Assembly: GCA_016869215.1 (NCBI GenBank)
Contig: VGEP01000031.1
Location: 1 to 47,704 of the forward strand
Length of the DNA: 47,704 bases
Direction of reading: 5' to 3'
From: Alphaproteobacteria bacterium
GTDB taxonomy: Bacteria; Pseudomonadota; Alphaproteobacteria; Rhizobiales; Xanthobacteraceae
Of this stretch, positions 34,137-42,890 are shown in pieces. Every line of letters begins with the position of its first letter. Position 1 is the stretch's first letter. The translations under genes were made by a program, and so were the position numbers. The notes under the pieces are model-generated. The model ran no database searches, was not told where the DNA came from, and saw only the letters and a list, made by a program, of their open reading frames with translations.

Positions 34137-34360
34137 AAACCGTGGCGATTCCAGAGGGCCGCGATATCTTCATCCGAGGCAAATTCACCGCGCCGCGCTT
34201 GTTCCAGCCCTTCGCGGATCGCGGCGCGCGTCTCCGTATCCAATTCGGCCACTGGCGCACCGGAAGCAGCCATCGTCAGCAACTGAATGGCCAGGATGTC
34301 CTGCTCCTCGTCGGGCAGTTCCCGCACTTTGGCAATTGCCTGTTCAAGCAGCTTGGTCAT
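34133..34360 (-). CDS. Antitoxin partner of the ParE-type toxin
   Basis: A 75-residue acidic protein upstream of the toxin, overlapping it by ATGA. The N-terminal half is helical (MTKLLEQAIAKVRELPDEEQ, DILAIQLLTMAAS) and the C-terminal half, EQARRGEFASDEDIAALWNR, ends in the ALW motif common to antitoxins that wrap ParE/RelE toxins. The DNA-binding domain is not obvious; the protein may bind DNA as a dimer through the N-terminal part. Gene order antitoxin then toxin and the overlap are classical for type II systems. No strong ribosome-binding site precedes the ATG at 34360; TATGTTATAAG (34369-34379, minus strand) is a possible -10 area. Confidence 0.82.
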   Translation of the reverse strand: MTKLLEQAIAKVRELPDEEQDILAIQLLTMAASGAPVAELDTETRAAIREGLEQARRGEFASDEDIAALWNRHGL

Positions 34361-34504
34361 GCCGGACGCTTATAACATACCGCGCCTGCTTCGCGCAGCG
34401 ATCCTCGCCCAACGGGTTCAGTCGCCGCACGCTCCGGCCCATCTCCGGCAGCTTTCGGATCAAGCGACAAAAGCGGGGATTCCGTCATTCCGGAACTGCT
34501 GGAC

Positions 34505-34541
34505 TTGCATGCAGATTATTTCCGGATATAATTCCGGAAAT
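34505..34541 (+). promoter_or_regulatory. Promoter with embedded operator for the VapBC-like module
   Basis: TTGCAT (34505-34510) and TATAAT (34527-34532) with a 16-base spacer form a good sigma-70-type promoter, rare for this GC-rich region. The TATAAT is exactly the spacer of a perfect 9-bp inverted repeat, ATTTCCGGA and TCCGGAAAT (34518-34526 and 34533-34541). A further ATTCCGGA lies at 34487-34494. Binding of the antitoxin or complex would cover the -10 element, the usual autoregulation. The antitoxin ATG follows 12 bases later. Confidence 0.7.
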
Positions 34542-34553
34542 CGATCGGAAGCG

Positions 34554-34838
34554 ATGAGCCCCGCCCGCAACAACGCCGTCCGCGCCTATCGCCGCCGACT
34601 GAAGCGGAAAGGCGCGGTGCGGTTCGAAGTCAACGTCCGGAGCGACGACGTCGCGCTGATCAAAGGCGTCGTTCGCGCCCTCGCCGACCCTGCGCAAGAA
34701 GCAGAGGCGCGAGCGCTCTTGCGCGAGCACTTCGGCGGGGCACAGGCACGAGGCCTCAAGGCTTTGCTCGCAGCCGCACCGCTCGAAGGCATCGACCTGA
34801 CGCGCGACCGCGACTTCGGGCGAGACATCAAGTTGTGA
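34554..34838 (+). CDS. VapB-like antitoxin
   Basis: A 94-residue protein immediately upstream of, and overlapping by four bases (GTGA), a PIN-domain toxin gene. The basic N-terminus MSPARNNAVRAYRRRLKRKG followed by VRFEVNVRSDDVALIKGVVR suggests a strand-helix-helix DNA-binding region. The acidic-to-neutral middle (PAQEAEARALLREHFG) and end (IDLTRDRDFGRDIKL) would contact the toxin. CGGAAG precedes the ATG at 34554. The tail with LTRDRDFGRDI recalls Phd/VapB antitoxins. The frame is open far upstream but those residues are not protein-like, and the promoter-operator at 34505-34541 lies within them. Confidence 0.82.
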   Translation: MSPARNNAVRAYRRRLKRKGAVRFEVNVRSDDVALIKGVVRALADPAQEAEARALLREHFGGAQARGLKALLAAAPLEGIDLTRDRDFGRDIKL

Positions 34839-35260
34839 ACTATCTGATAGACACCAACGTCATTTCGGAGGTTCGCAAAGGCCGCCGTTGCGACCCCAAC
34901 GTTGCGAGCTGGTTCGACTCCATCGACGATTCGCAGCTCTATCTCAGCGTTCTGGTGCTGGGTGAAATACGAAAAGGCGTCGAACGCGTGCGCAAGACCG
35001 ACACGTCCGCAGCCATCGCACTCGAAAAATGGCTGAACGCCGTGACAGACGCTTTCGGAAGCCGGGTCCTTCCCGTCGATCTGGCTGTCGCAGAGGAATG
35101 GGGGCGCATGTCTGCACAACGCCCAGTCCCGACGGTCGACGCCCTTCTTGCCGCAACGGCAAGAGTCAATCGGATGACCTTGGCAACTCGCAACGTCGCC
35201 GATGTGGCCGGCCTTGGAGCGGACGTGATCGATCCGTTCCGGCCAACAGGCTCCTCCTGA
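34835..35260 (+). CDS. vapC: VapC-type PIN-domain ribonuclease toxin
   Basis: A 141-residue PIN-domain nuclease. The acidic metal site is present: D6 in YLIDTNVISE, E44 in VLGEIRKG, D102 in TVDALLAATA, and D123 in TRNVADVAG (usual TRN-x-x-D motif). VapC toxins cut specific tRNAs or rRNA when freed from their antitoxin. It starts at a GTG that overlaps the antitoxin stop (GTGA), so translation is coupled and lower than that of the antitoxin. The ISEVRKG and STRGE-type context (YLSVLVLGEIRKGVER) resembles FitB-like PIN toxins. It converges on pepA with 24 bases between the stops. Confidence 0.92.
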   Translation: MNYLIDTNVISEVRKGRRCDPNVASWFDSIDDSQLYLSVLVLGEIRKGVERVRKTDTSAAIALEKWLNAVTDAFGSRVLPVDLAVAEEWGRMSAQRPVPTVDALLAATARVNRMTLATRNVADVAGLGADVIDPFRPTGSS

Positions 35261-35284
35261 TCGGCCGCGCGGGTCCGGCAAGCA

Positions 35285-36781
35285 TCACTTCTCGTAGTGA
35301 TCCTCGACCAGTTGGTTGAGCAGCCGCACGCCCCAGCCGGCGCTCCAGCTCTTGTTGATGTCGGTCTGCGGCGAGCCCAGCGCGGTGCCCGCGATGTCGA
35401 GATGAACCCACGGCGTCTTGCCGACGAAGCGCTGCAAGAGCTGCGCCGCGGTGATCGAGCCGCCCCAGCGCCCGCCGGTGTTCTTCATGTCGGCGAACTT
35501 GGAGTCGATGATCTTGTCGTATTCGGGACCGAGCGGCATGCGCCACACGCGCTCTGCCGTCGCCTCTCCCGCCTTGGAGAGCCGGTCGCAGAGGCGGTCG
35601 TCGTTGGAGAACATGCCGGCGTATTCCTGGCCGAGCGCGACCATGATCGCGCCGGTCAGCGTGGCGAGATCGATCATGAACTTCGGCTTGTACTTGTCGT
35701 TGACGTAATGCAGCACGTCGGCGAGCACGAGCCGGCCTTCGGCATCGGTGTTGATGATCTCGATGGTCTGGCCGTTCATGGTCTTGACGATGTCGCCCGG
35801 CCGCTGCGCCTTGCCGTCGGGCATGTTCTCGACCAGGCCGATAGCGCCGATGGCGTTGACCTTGGCCTTGCGGGCCGCAAGCGCGTGCATCAGGCCGGTC
35901 ACGCAGGCGGCGCCCGCCATGTCGCCCTTCATGTCCTCCATGCCGGCCGCGGGCTTGATCGAAATGCCGCCGGTGTCGAAGCAAACGCCCTTGCCGATGA
36001 AGGCGACCGGCTCCGCGCCCTTCTTGCCGCCGTTCCAGCGCATGATGACGACGCGGCTGTCGTGCGCCGAGCCCTGGCCGACGCCGAGCAGCGCGTGCAT
36101 GCCGAGCTTCTTCATCGCGGGGACGTCGAGCACCTCGACCTGCACGCCGAGCTTCTTGAGCGCGCTCGCGCGCTTGGCGAACTCTTCCGGGTAAAGCACG
36201 TTGGCCGGCTCGTTGATCAGGTCGCGCGCCATGATCACGCCGTCGGCCACCGCCTCGCGATGAACCCACGCCTTCTGCGCGGACGCGACATTGCCGACCG
36301 CGATCGCGAGCGCGAGCTTCTTCGGCGCCTCCTCGCCTTCCCTGCGCTTGGTCTTGTAGCGGTCGAACGTGTAGGCGCGCAGCCGCGCGCCGAGCGCCAC
36401 CTCGGCCACATGCTCGGGTTTCATCGCGCCGGAGGCCAGTTCCGCGACCACGGTCGCCGCCGAAGCCTTCGAAGGCACCTTGCCGCGCGCAATCCCGCCG
36501 AGCTTCGCAAAGTCCTTGGCCTTGAGCTTGCCGGCCTTGCCGGCCCCGATCACCACCAGGCGCGACACCGCAAGCCCGGCCGGCGCGACGACTTCGAGGG
36601 CGGTCCCGCTCTTGCCGGTGAACTTGTCGGCCGCGGCCGCCCGCTGGAACAGGTCCCCCGCCGGGGCCATGATCCTGCGGGTCGCGGGGCCGATCTTCAG
36701 CCCCTCCTCGCAGAACAAAACAAGAATATCCTTCGGAGCAGCGGTAAACGGGGCAAATCCGAGCGTTTCAGCTTCGGCCAT
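35285..36781 (-). CDS. pepA: Leucyl aminopeptidase (M17)
   Basis: A 498-residue di-zinc aminopeptidase releasing N-terminal residues from peptides. The N-terminal macro-like domain (about 1-165) is followed by the catalytic domain with [15 protein letters not shown], the metal and active-site lysine region, [13 protein letters not shown], and the M17 signature [12 protein letters not shown]. In other bacteria PepA also binds DNA, but that cannot be read here. GCGAGGA lies six bases before the ATG at 36781; an ATG six bases upstream would sit on top of that site. Transcribed leftward, towards two toxin-antitoxin modules and holC, which probably once followed it directly. Confidence 0.95.
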   Translation of the reverse strand: MAEAETLGFAPFTAAPKDILVLFCEEGLKIGPATRRIMAPAGDLFQRAAAADKFTGKSGTALEVVAPAGLAVSRLVVIGAGKAGKLKAKDFAKLGGIARGKVPSKASAATVVAELASGAMKPEHVAEVALGARLRAYTFDRYKTKRREGEEAPKKLALAIAVGNVASAQKAWVHREAVADGVIMARDLINEPANVLYPEEFAKRASALKKLGVQVEVLDVPAMKKLGMHALLGVGQGSAHDSRVVIMRWNGGKKGAEPVAFIGKGVCFDTGGISIKPAAGMEDMKGDMAGAACVTGLMHALAARKAKVNAIGAIGLVENMPDGKAQRPGDIVKTMNGQTIEIINTDAEGRLVLADVLHYVNDKYKPKFMIDLATLTGAIMVALGQEYAGMFSNDDRLCDRLSKAGEATAERVWRMPLGPEYDKIIDSKFADMKNTGGRWGGSITAAQLLQRFVGKTPWVHLDIAGTALGSPQTDINKSWSAGWGVRLLNQLVEDHYEK

Positions 36782-37119
36782 GGTCATTCCTCGCACGATT
36801 GGGGCGGCCGCGCCGTTATGGCCCGGACCGGCGGCGCCTGCAAAGCCCGACCTGACCGAGGGTCAAAGCAAGACCTGACAGAGCGTCATGTATTCGGCTG
36901 TTGCAGCGGCGGCGAATCCGTCGGAAACAGGACGGACGACGGGTGCCAGCGTTAACCATTTGTTGTGCACGTTCAACGGGTTTGCCATGCCGCGGCCACT
37001 TTGTGGACGGATCAAGTTAGTAATGTTTTGGGGGGATCGGTCCGCTTGGTGAGGCGCCGTTTCGGACGGGGGTCTGGAGCGGCGGGCGGTTCGGCCGAAC
37101 GTGGGGACGACGCAGGCGG
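36782..37119. other. Divergent promoter region between pepA and lptF
   Basis: 338 bases that must hold the leftward pepA and rightward lptF promoters. It contains a CtrA-like site (36952-36966) and an AT-rich patch AAGTTAGTAATGTTTTGG (37012-37029) that may include a -10 for lptF. No convincing gene: the open frame on the minus strand across 36863-37129 has no ribosome-binding site and is low-complexity. No hairpin terminator is needed here and none was seen. Confidence 0.4.
36952..36966 (+). promoter_or_regulatory. CtrA-like half-site
   Basis: TTAACCATTTGTTGT: TTAA, seven bases, TTGT. The left part GTTAACCAT is the strong form of the CtrA half-site, the right half has two mismatches to TTAA. 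It lies about 150 bases upstream of lptF and pepA, so it could serve either. Confidence 0.3.
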
Positions 37120-38295
37120 ATGGGGTCAATCGGCCGCTACATTTTTCGCACCACGCTCGGTGCGTTCCTGCTGGTGCTTGTCAGCCTGACTGGCGTCATC
37201 TGGATGACGCAGGCGTTGCGCGACATCGACCTGATGACCAGCCAGGGACAGACCGTGCTGGTGTTTTTCGGCATCACCGGCCTGATCGTGCCGCTGCTGG
37301 TCCTTGTGATCGCCCCGATCGCACTGGTGATCGCGGTCGCCCATGTCCTCAACAAGCTCGGAACCGACTCCGAAATCATCGTGATGAACGGCGCGGGCAT
37401 GGAGCCGTGGCGCCTGTTCAAGCCGTTCCTCGCCGTCACGATCCTGGTGTCGTTCCTGGTCGCCTCGATCAGCGCCTATTTCGCGCCCGAAGGCCTGCGC
37501 ATGCTGCGCCGCTGGCTGACCGAGGTGCGCACCGACCTCGTCAGCAACATCGTGCAGCCCGGCCGCTTCATCGCCATCGAGCGCGGCCTTGCGTTCCACA
37601 TCCAGGAGCGGCGCACCAACGGGCTGCTGGTCGGCTTGATGGTCGACGACCGCCGCGACGAAAAGGAGCGCGTCACGATCCTCGCCGAACGCGGCGAGAT
37701 CCTGAAAAGCGACCGCGGCAGCTTCCTGGTGCTCGAGGACGGCAGCATTCAGCGCCACGACCTCAAGCAGCGCGATCCCAGCATCGTGCTGTTCGACCGC
37801 TACGCATTCGACCTGTCGCAGTTCGCAGGCGGCCCGCAGGTCGTCCGGTATTCGATCCGCGAGCGTTATCTCTGGCAGCTGATGTGGCCGGACACCAACG
37901 ACCCGCAATACAAAGAACAGCCCGGCCAGTTCCGCGCCGAGTTCCACGACCGCATCCTGGCGCCGATCTATCCCTTCGCCTTCGCCATTATCGCCTACGC
38001 CTTCCTCGGCGCACCGCGCACCACGCGGCAAAGCCGCGCCTGGTCGGTCGCGGCGGTGATCGGATGCGTGGCGGCGTTGCGCACCGCGGGCTTCGTCAGC
38101 ACCGTGTTCGGCGTCAACATGCCGATCGCATTGGCCGGCCAGTATATCGCGGCGGCGCTCGCGCTCGGCGGCGGCATCTATGCGATCTCTCGTGGCCTGA
38201 TCATCGAACCGCCCGCTTTCCTCACCAGCTCCGCCGACGCCGTGGCGAAGTGGATTGCCGCCCGCGCCGAACTGGTCATGAGGCCCGCGCGATGA
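37120..38295 (+). CDS. lptF: LPS export permease LptF
   Basis: One of the two transmembrane subunits of the LptB2FG ABC transporter that extracts lipopolysaccharide from the inner membrane. 391 residues with six helices: three N-terminal (about 12-32, 53-75, 100-122), a periplasmic beta-jellyroll (about 130-275; GRFIAIERGLAFHIQERRTN, VTILAERGEILKSDRGSFLV) and three C-terminal helices. The start MGSIGRYIFRTTLGAF is typical. ATGA overlap with lptG shows coupling. Only a weak AGGCGG precedes the ATG at 37120. The ATPase lptB is not in the window. Confidence 0.95.
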   Translation: MGSIGRYIFRTTLGAFLLVLVSLTGVIWMTQALRDIDLMTSQGQTVLVFFGITGLIVPLLVLVIAPIALVIAVAHVLNKLGTDSEIIVMNGAGMEPWRLFKPFLAVTILVSFLVASISAYFAPEGLRMLRRWLTEVRTDLVSNIVQPGRFIAIERGLAFHIQERRTNGLLVGLMVDDRRDEKERVTILAERGEILKSDRGSFLVLEDGSIQRHDLKQRDPSIVLFDRYAFDLSQFAGGPQVVRYSIRERYLWQLMWPDTNDPQYKEQPGQFRAEFHDRILAPIYPFAFAIIAYAFLGAPRTTRQSRAWSVAAVIGCVAALRTAGFVSTVFGVNMPIALAGQYIAAALALGGGIYAISRGLIIEPPAFLTSSADAVAKWIAARAELVMRPAR

Positions 38296-39383
38296 CCAGC
38301 ACGCTCGGGCGCTATTTCGGCTTGCGCTTCCTGACGACGCTCGTCGCCGTGCTGGCGGGCGTGTTCGGACTGATCGTGCTCATCGACTACGTCGAGATGA
38401 TGCGCCGCCACGCCGATGTGCCGAACGTGTCTGCGCTCCTGGTCGCCAAGACGTCGCTGTTCCGCGTCCCGCAGATCGCCGAGCGCATCCTGCCGTTCTG
38501 CGTGCTGATCGGCGCGATGTCCTGCTACCTCGGCCTGTCGCGGCGGCTCGAACTCGTGGTCTCGCGCGCCGCCGGCATCTCGGCCTGGCAGTTCATTGCG
38601 CCGGCGCTCATCGTCGCGCTCGTGATCGGCGGCCTCGCCACCGCCCTCTACAATCCGGTGGCGGCGGTGCTGCACGAACGCTCCAAGCGCCTGGAAGCCG
38701 AAATGTCCGGCAACGCGCGTAACGCGGGCCTGCAAGCCACCGCCAACGGCTTCTGGGTGCGCCAGCGCAGCGTCGACGGCTATTCGATCGTCAACGCCTC
38801 CACCAGCCGCGAGCAGGGCGTGATCCTCGGCAGCGTCTCCGCGTTCGTGTTCGATCGGGGCGGAAATTTCCGCGAGCGCATCGAGGCCAAGTCGGCGGCG
38901 CTCAAGGCCGGCCACTGGGAGCTCAACGATGCGGTGATCTACCGGCCCGGCACGCCGCCGTCCGAGCACGCGCGCTACGATCTGCCGACCAACCTCACGC
39001 CCGAGCAGGTGCGCGAGACCCTGTCGACGCCGGAGACCGTGCCGTTCTGGCAACTGCCCCACTTCATCGAAATGGCCGACCGGGCCGGCCTGACCGCGAC
39101 CGGCTACCGGCTGCAATACCACAAGCTGATCGCGCGGCCGTTCATGCTCGCCGCCATGGTGCTGCTTGCCGCCGCGTTCAGCCTGCGCTTCTTCCGTTTC
39201 GGCGGCGTGCAGAAGATGGTGCTTGCGGGCATCGGTTCGGGCTTCCTGCTCTACGTGCTGTCGAAGGTGATCGACGATGTCAGCACCGCCGAAATGCTCA
39301 ATCCGGTCGTGGCCGCGTGGCTGCCGGTGCTGATCGGCGGAATGACCGGCTTCGTCGTGCTGCTGTACCAGGAGGACGGCTGA
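38292..39383 (+). CDS. lptG: LPS export permease LptG
   Basis: The partner of LptF in the LptB2FG extractor. 363 residues with the same plan: MTSTLGRYFGLRFLTTLVAV and following helices, a periplasmic domain (about 130-260; GFWVRQRSVDGYSIVNAST, EAKSAALKAGHWELNDAVIY), then helices including FMLAAMVLLAAAFSLRF and a GGVQKMVLAGIGSGFLLYVL segment, ending at VVLLYQEDG. It overlaps lptF by four bases and lptD by one (TGATG), so the three Lpt proteins are made in a fixed ratio from one mRNA. Confidence 0.95.
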   Translation: MTSTLGRYFGLRFLTTLVAVLAGVFGLIVLIDYVEMMRRHADVPNVSALLVAKTSLFRVPQIAERILPFCVLIGAMSCYLGLSRRLELVVSRAAGISAWQFIAPALIVALVIGGLATALYNPVAAVLHERSKRLEAEMSGNARNAGLQATANGFWVRQRSVDGYSIVNASTSREQGVILGSVSAFVFDRGGNFRERIEAKSAALKAGHWELNDAVIYRPGTPPSEHARYDLPTNLTPEQVRETLSTPETVPFWQLPHFIEMADRAGLTATGYRLQYHKLIARPFMLAAMVLLAAAFSLRFFRFGGVQKMVLAGIGSGFLLYVLSKVIDDVSTAEMLNPVVAAWLPVLIGGMTGFVVLLYQEDG

Positions 39384-41854
39384 TGGCGGATATCGCCTCC
39401 GGCCGTCCGCAGCCTTCGCGCCGGCGGATCGCCCTCCCACTTCTGATTGCTTCGAGCGCCGTGCTCGCGGCGGGCGTCTGGCTTGAGCCGGTGCCCGCGA
39501 GCGCGCAGAGCATGGCGTTCCCGAACCGGCCCCAGCCGCAGCGATCCTCCGCAGCGCAACGCCAGAACGCGCCGATGCTGCTGCAGGCGACCGAGATCCA
39601 GTACGACTACACCAACAAGCGCGTGTCTGCGGTCGGCAACGTGCAGGTCTATTACGCCGGCACCACGGTCGAGGCCGACAGGCTCACCTATGACGAAACC
39701 GCCAAGCGCCTGCACGCCGAGGGCAACGTCCGCCTGACCGAGCCCGACGGGCGCATCACTTACGCCGAGATCATGAATCTCAGCGACGACTTCCGCGACG
39801 GCTTCGTCGACTCGCTGCGGCTCGACACCCCCGACCAGACCCGCATGGCGGCGGCGCGCGCCGACCGCTCCGCCGGCAATTTCACGGTGTTCCATAGCGG
39901 CGTCTACACCGCCTGCGAACCGTGCAAGGACGATCCGAAGAAGCCCCCGCTCTGGCAGGTGAAGGGCGCTCGGATGATCCACGACGAAGGCGAGAAGATG
40001 ATCTATTTCGAGAACGCCAGTCTCGAATTCTTCGGCCGCCCCGTCGCCTATTTCCCCTACTTCTCCGCGCCCGATCCGACCGTCAAGCGCAAGTCGGGCT
40101 TCCTGATCCCGAACGCGTCGTACAGTTCGAAGTACGGCTTCGGCTTTGAAGTTCCCTACTACTGGGCGCTGGCCCCCGACTACGACATGACCTTCACCCC
40201 GCGCGTCATGTCGAAGCAGGGCGTGCTGATGCAGACCGAGTGGCGTCAGCGCCTGATCAACGGCGCCTATACGATCCGCGGCAGCGGGCTCTATCAGCTC
40301 GATAAAGACACGTTCCTGCGCGAGAACGCGCCGCCCACGCCCGGCTACCGCGACTGGCGCGGTGCAGTCGAGACGTCCGGCCAGTTCGCGCTGACCGACA
40401 AATGGGTCTGGGGCTGGGACGGAATCCTCGCGTCCGACCGCACGTATTTCCAAGACTACGGGCTTCGGACTTACCAGAACACGTCCAACTTCATCGCGAC
40501 CGGCGCGACCGAGGGCGTGTCGCAGCTTTACGTGGCCGGCCGCGGCGCCCGCAGCTATTTCGACGCCCGCGCCATCCATTACTACGGGTTCTCCGAAGCC
40601 GACGTGCAAAAGCAGCTACCGATCGTCCATCCGGTGGTGGACTACGACTACAAGTTCGGACAGCCGATCCTCGGCGGCGAGCTCGGCTATCGAGTCAACG
40701 TCACGAGCCTGAGCCGCCAGCAGGCCGCGTTCGATCCGATTACGGCCGCGACCTTTGCCAACGGCGGATGCGGGCCGACCAGCGCCAATCCGGCGGTCAA
40801 GGCTCCGGCCAATTGCCTGTTGCGCGGCATCCCGGGCAACTACTCGCGCTTCTCGGCCGAAACGGAATGGAAGCGCAGCATCACCGACCCTGCCGGACAG
40901 ATCTTCACGCCGTTCGCAAAGCTGCGCGCGGACGCGGCGTCGATCTCGATCAAGAACGACCCCGGCGTGTCGAACTTCACCCCGACCGGAGACACCAGCG
41001 AATTCCGCGTCATGCCGACCGCCGGTCTGGAGTATCGCTACCCGTTCATCAACGTGCAGTCCTGGGGCACTCAGACCGTCGAGCCGATCGCGCAGGTCAT
41101 TCTGCGGCCGTCCGAGTCGCGCATCGGCCGCATGCCCAACGAGGACTCGCAGAGCCTCATCTTCGACGACAGTAACCTGTTCCGGGTCGACAAGTTCTCA
41201 GGCTGGGACCGCGTCGAGGGCGGCGGCCGCGCCAACGTCGGCGTACAGTACACCGCGCAGTTCAACCGCGGCGGTTTTGTCAACGCGATGTTCGGACAGT
41301 CCTATCACCTGTTCGGCGTCAACTCGTTTGCCACCGGCGACGCCACCAACACCGGACTCGGCAGCGGCCTCGACACCGACCGCTCCGACTACGTGGCGCG
41401 CCTGTCGTACAAGCCCGACCGCACCTACACGTTCACGACGCGCTACCGCTTCGATCAGTCGACGTTCGAGCTGAAGCGCTTCGAGGTCGAAGGCCAGGCG
41501 CATTTCGACCGCTGGTCGGTCGGCGTGCTCTACGGGCAATATGCCGCGCAGCCGCAGCTCGGCTATCTCCAGCCGCGCGAGGGCATTCTCGGCAGCGCCT
41601 CCGTGAAGCTCGACCGTAACTGGCTTGCGACCGCGGCGGTCCGCTACGACATCGACGCCAGCAAGTTCGACCAGACCCAGTTCGGGCTGGGTTACATCGA
41701 CGATTGCCTCATTGTTGCCCTGAACTACATCACCAGTTATGCCTATAGCGGCAACCCGACCAAGGATCACAGGGTGCTGCTGCAGTTGAGCCTGCGCACA
41801 CTGGGCGGTGTGGCGTTCGGTCAGACTGTCGGCTCCAGCCAGGGCAGGCTGTAA
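39383..41854 (+). CDS. lptD: LPS assembly outer-membrane protein LptD
   Basis: An 823-residue outer-membrane barrel that inserts lipopolysaccharide into the outer leaflet with LptE. After a signal peptide (RRRIALPLLIASSAVLAAGV, cut near ASA) comes the OstA jellyroll (about 60-165; LLQATEIQYDYTNKRVSAVG, LTYDETAKRLHAEGNVRLTE), then a long barrel domain (about 290-800) with the conserved GRPVAYFPYFSAPDPTVKRK and SGFLIPNASYSSKYGFG near its start. Cysteines at CEPC (about 174-177), GGCG and NCLLR and near the end (DDCL) could form the disulfides that control LptD maturation. Length is normal for alphaproteobacteria. It starts on the TGATG overlap with lptG. Confidence 0.95.
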   Translation: MADIASGRPQPSRRRIALPLLIASSAVLAAGVWLEPVPASAQSMAFPNRPQPQRSSAAQRQNAPMLLQATEIQYDYTNKRVSAVGNVQVYYAGTTVEADRLTYDETAKRLHAEGNVRLTEPDGRITYAEIMNLSDDFRDGFVDSLRLDTPDQTRMAAARADRSAGNFTVFHSGVYTACEPCKDDPKKPPLWQVKGARMIHDEGEKMIYFENASLEFFGRPVAYFPYFSAPDPTVKRKSGFLIPNASYSSKYGFGFEVPYYWALAPDYDMTFTPRVMSKQGVLMQTEWRQRLINGAYTIRGSGLYQLDKDTFLRENAPPTPGYRDWRGAVETSGQFALTDKWVWGWDGILASDRTYFQDYGLRTYQNTSNFIATGATEGVSQLYVAGRGARSYFDARAIHYYGFSEADVQKQLPIVHPVVDYDYKFGQPILGGELGYRVNVTSLSRQQAAFDPITAATFANGGCGPTSANPAVKAPANCLLRGIPGNYSRFSAETEWKRSITDPAGQIFTPFAKLRADAASISIKNDPGVSNFTPTGDTSEFRVMPTAGLEYRYPFINVQSWGTQTVEPIAQVILRPSESRIGRMPNEDSQSLIFDDSNLFRVDKFSGWDRVEGGGRANVGVQYTAQFNRGGFVNAMFGQSYHLFGVNSFATGDATNTGLGSGLDTDRSDYVARLSYKPDRTYTFTTRYRFDQSTFELKRFEVEGQAHFDRWSVGVLYGQYAAQPQLGYLQPREGILGSASVKLDRNWLATAAVRYDIDASKFDQTQFGLGYIDDCLIVALNYITSYAYSGNPTKDHRVLLQLSLRTLGGVAFGQTVGSSQGRL

Positions 41855-41920
41855 GGCGGACCGGAGGGGCCACGACAGGCCCTCGCGCGGCGGACGGATC
41901 CGCGAAGCCGGCGAAAACCG

Positions 41921-42880
41921 ATGGACCACGCGATGCCGACCAAGACCGCAGACAACCGCGCCCCGCTCCGCCGGACGGCGCTCGCGGCGCTGGCTTTCGC
42001 GGCGCTTGCCGCGGCCTCGCCTTGCGCCTCGGCCCAGGGCATCGCGGTGTTCGTCAATGGCGACCCGATCACCAATTTCGACATCGAGCAGCGCAGCAAG
42101 CTGATCGAGATATCGACCCGCAAGGCGCCGCCGCGCAAGGCGGTGGTCGACGAGTTGATCGACGAGCGGCTGAAGTTGCAGCTGCTCAAGCGCTACAAGA
42201 TCGACGACATCGAAAAGGACGTCGACAACGCCTACGCCAACATGGCGCGCCGCATGCGGGCGACGCCGCAGCAGTTCACGGAGCAGCTGGCGCGATCGGG
42301 CCTCAAGACGGACACCCTCAAGGCCCGCATCCGTGCGGAGCTGATCTGGGGCCAGATCGTGCGCGGCCGCTATCAGGCGAGCTTCCAGCTCAACGACCGC
42401 GACATCCTGGCCCGGGTCGAGAACAAGAACCAGGAAGAATCCCAGGCGGTGGCCTTCGACTACACGCTGCGGCCGATCCTGTTCATCGTCCCGCGCGGTT
42501 CGCCGCAGGCCGTGATCGATGCGCGGCGGCGCGACGCGGAGGCCCTGCGCGCCCGTTTCCAGGGCTGCCAGGCGGGCATCCAGATCGCGCGCAGCATGCG
42601 CGACGTCGCCGTGCGGCCGCCGGTGACGCGCAGCAGCGCCGACCTTCAGCCGGCGGTACGCGAAATGCTCGACAAGACCGAGGTCGGGAGGCTGACCGCG
42701 CCCGAAGTCACCTTGCAGGGCGTCGAGATTCACGCGCTTTGCGACAAGAAGGCGGCATCCGGCGACAATGCCCTGGTCAAGCGCGAGGCGCGCGAGCAGA
42801 TCATGAAGGAACGCTTCGATGCGAAGTCCCAGCAGTTCCTGAAAGAACTGCGAAGCCAAGCCATGATCGAGTACCGATAG
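41921..42880 (+). CDS. surA: SurA-like periplasmic chaperone with degenerate PPIase domain
   Basis: A 319-residue exported protein (signal peptide [20 protein letters not shown], cut near SAQ). The SurA N-domain follows: [20 protein letters not shown] and [19 protein letters not shown]. The remaining part (about 165-280) looks like a single parvulin domain ([31 protein letters not shown]), but the usual catalytic signature residues are not evident, so it probably works as a chaperone for outer-membrane proteins rather than as an isomerase. E. coli SurA has two such domains and 428 residues. Placed between lptD and pdxA as in many proteobacteria. ATGs at 41921 and 41933 are both possible starts. 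Confidence 0.88.
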   Translation: MDHAMPTKTADNRAPLRRTALAALAFAALAAASPCASAQGIAVFVNGDPITNFDIEQRSKLIEISTRKAPPRKAVVDELIDERLKLQLLKRYKIDDIEKDVDNAYANMARRMRATPQQFTEQLARSGLKTDTLKARIRAELIWGQIVRGRYQASFQLNDRDILARVENKNQEESQAVAFDYTLRPILFIVPRGSPQAVIDARRRDAEALRARFQGCQAGIQIARSMRDVAVRPPVTRSSADLQPAVREMLDKTEVGRLTAPEVTLQGVEIHALCDKKAASGDNALVKREAREQIMKERFDAKSQQFLKELRSQAMIEYR

Positions 42881-42890
42881 GCCGACCGCG

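Noticed and set aside
36863-37129. A leftward small gene between pepA and lptF
   Set aside because: No ribosome-binding site, poor third-position pattern and overlap with the lptF start region.
38236-38262. A third copy of the palindromic repeat, because GGCGAAGTGG occurs here
   Set aside because: The word lies in lptF and encodes AVAKWIAA; the flanking bases do not match the repeat and no stem can form.
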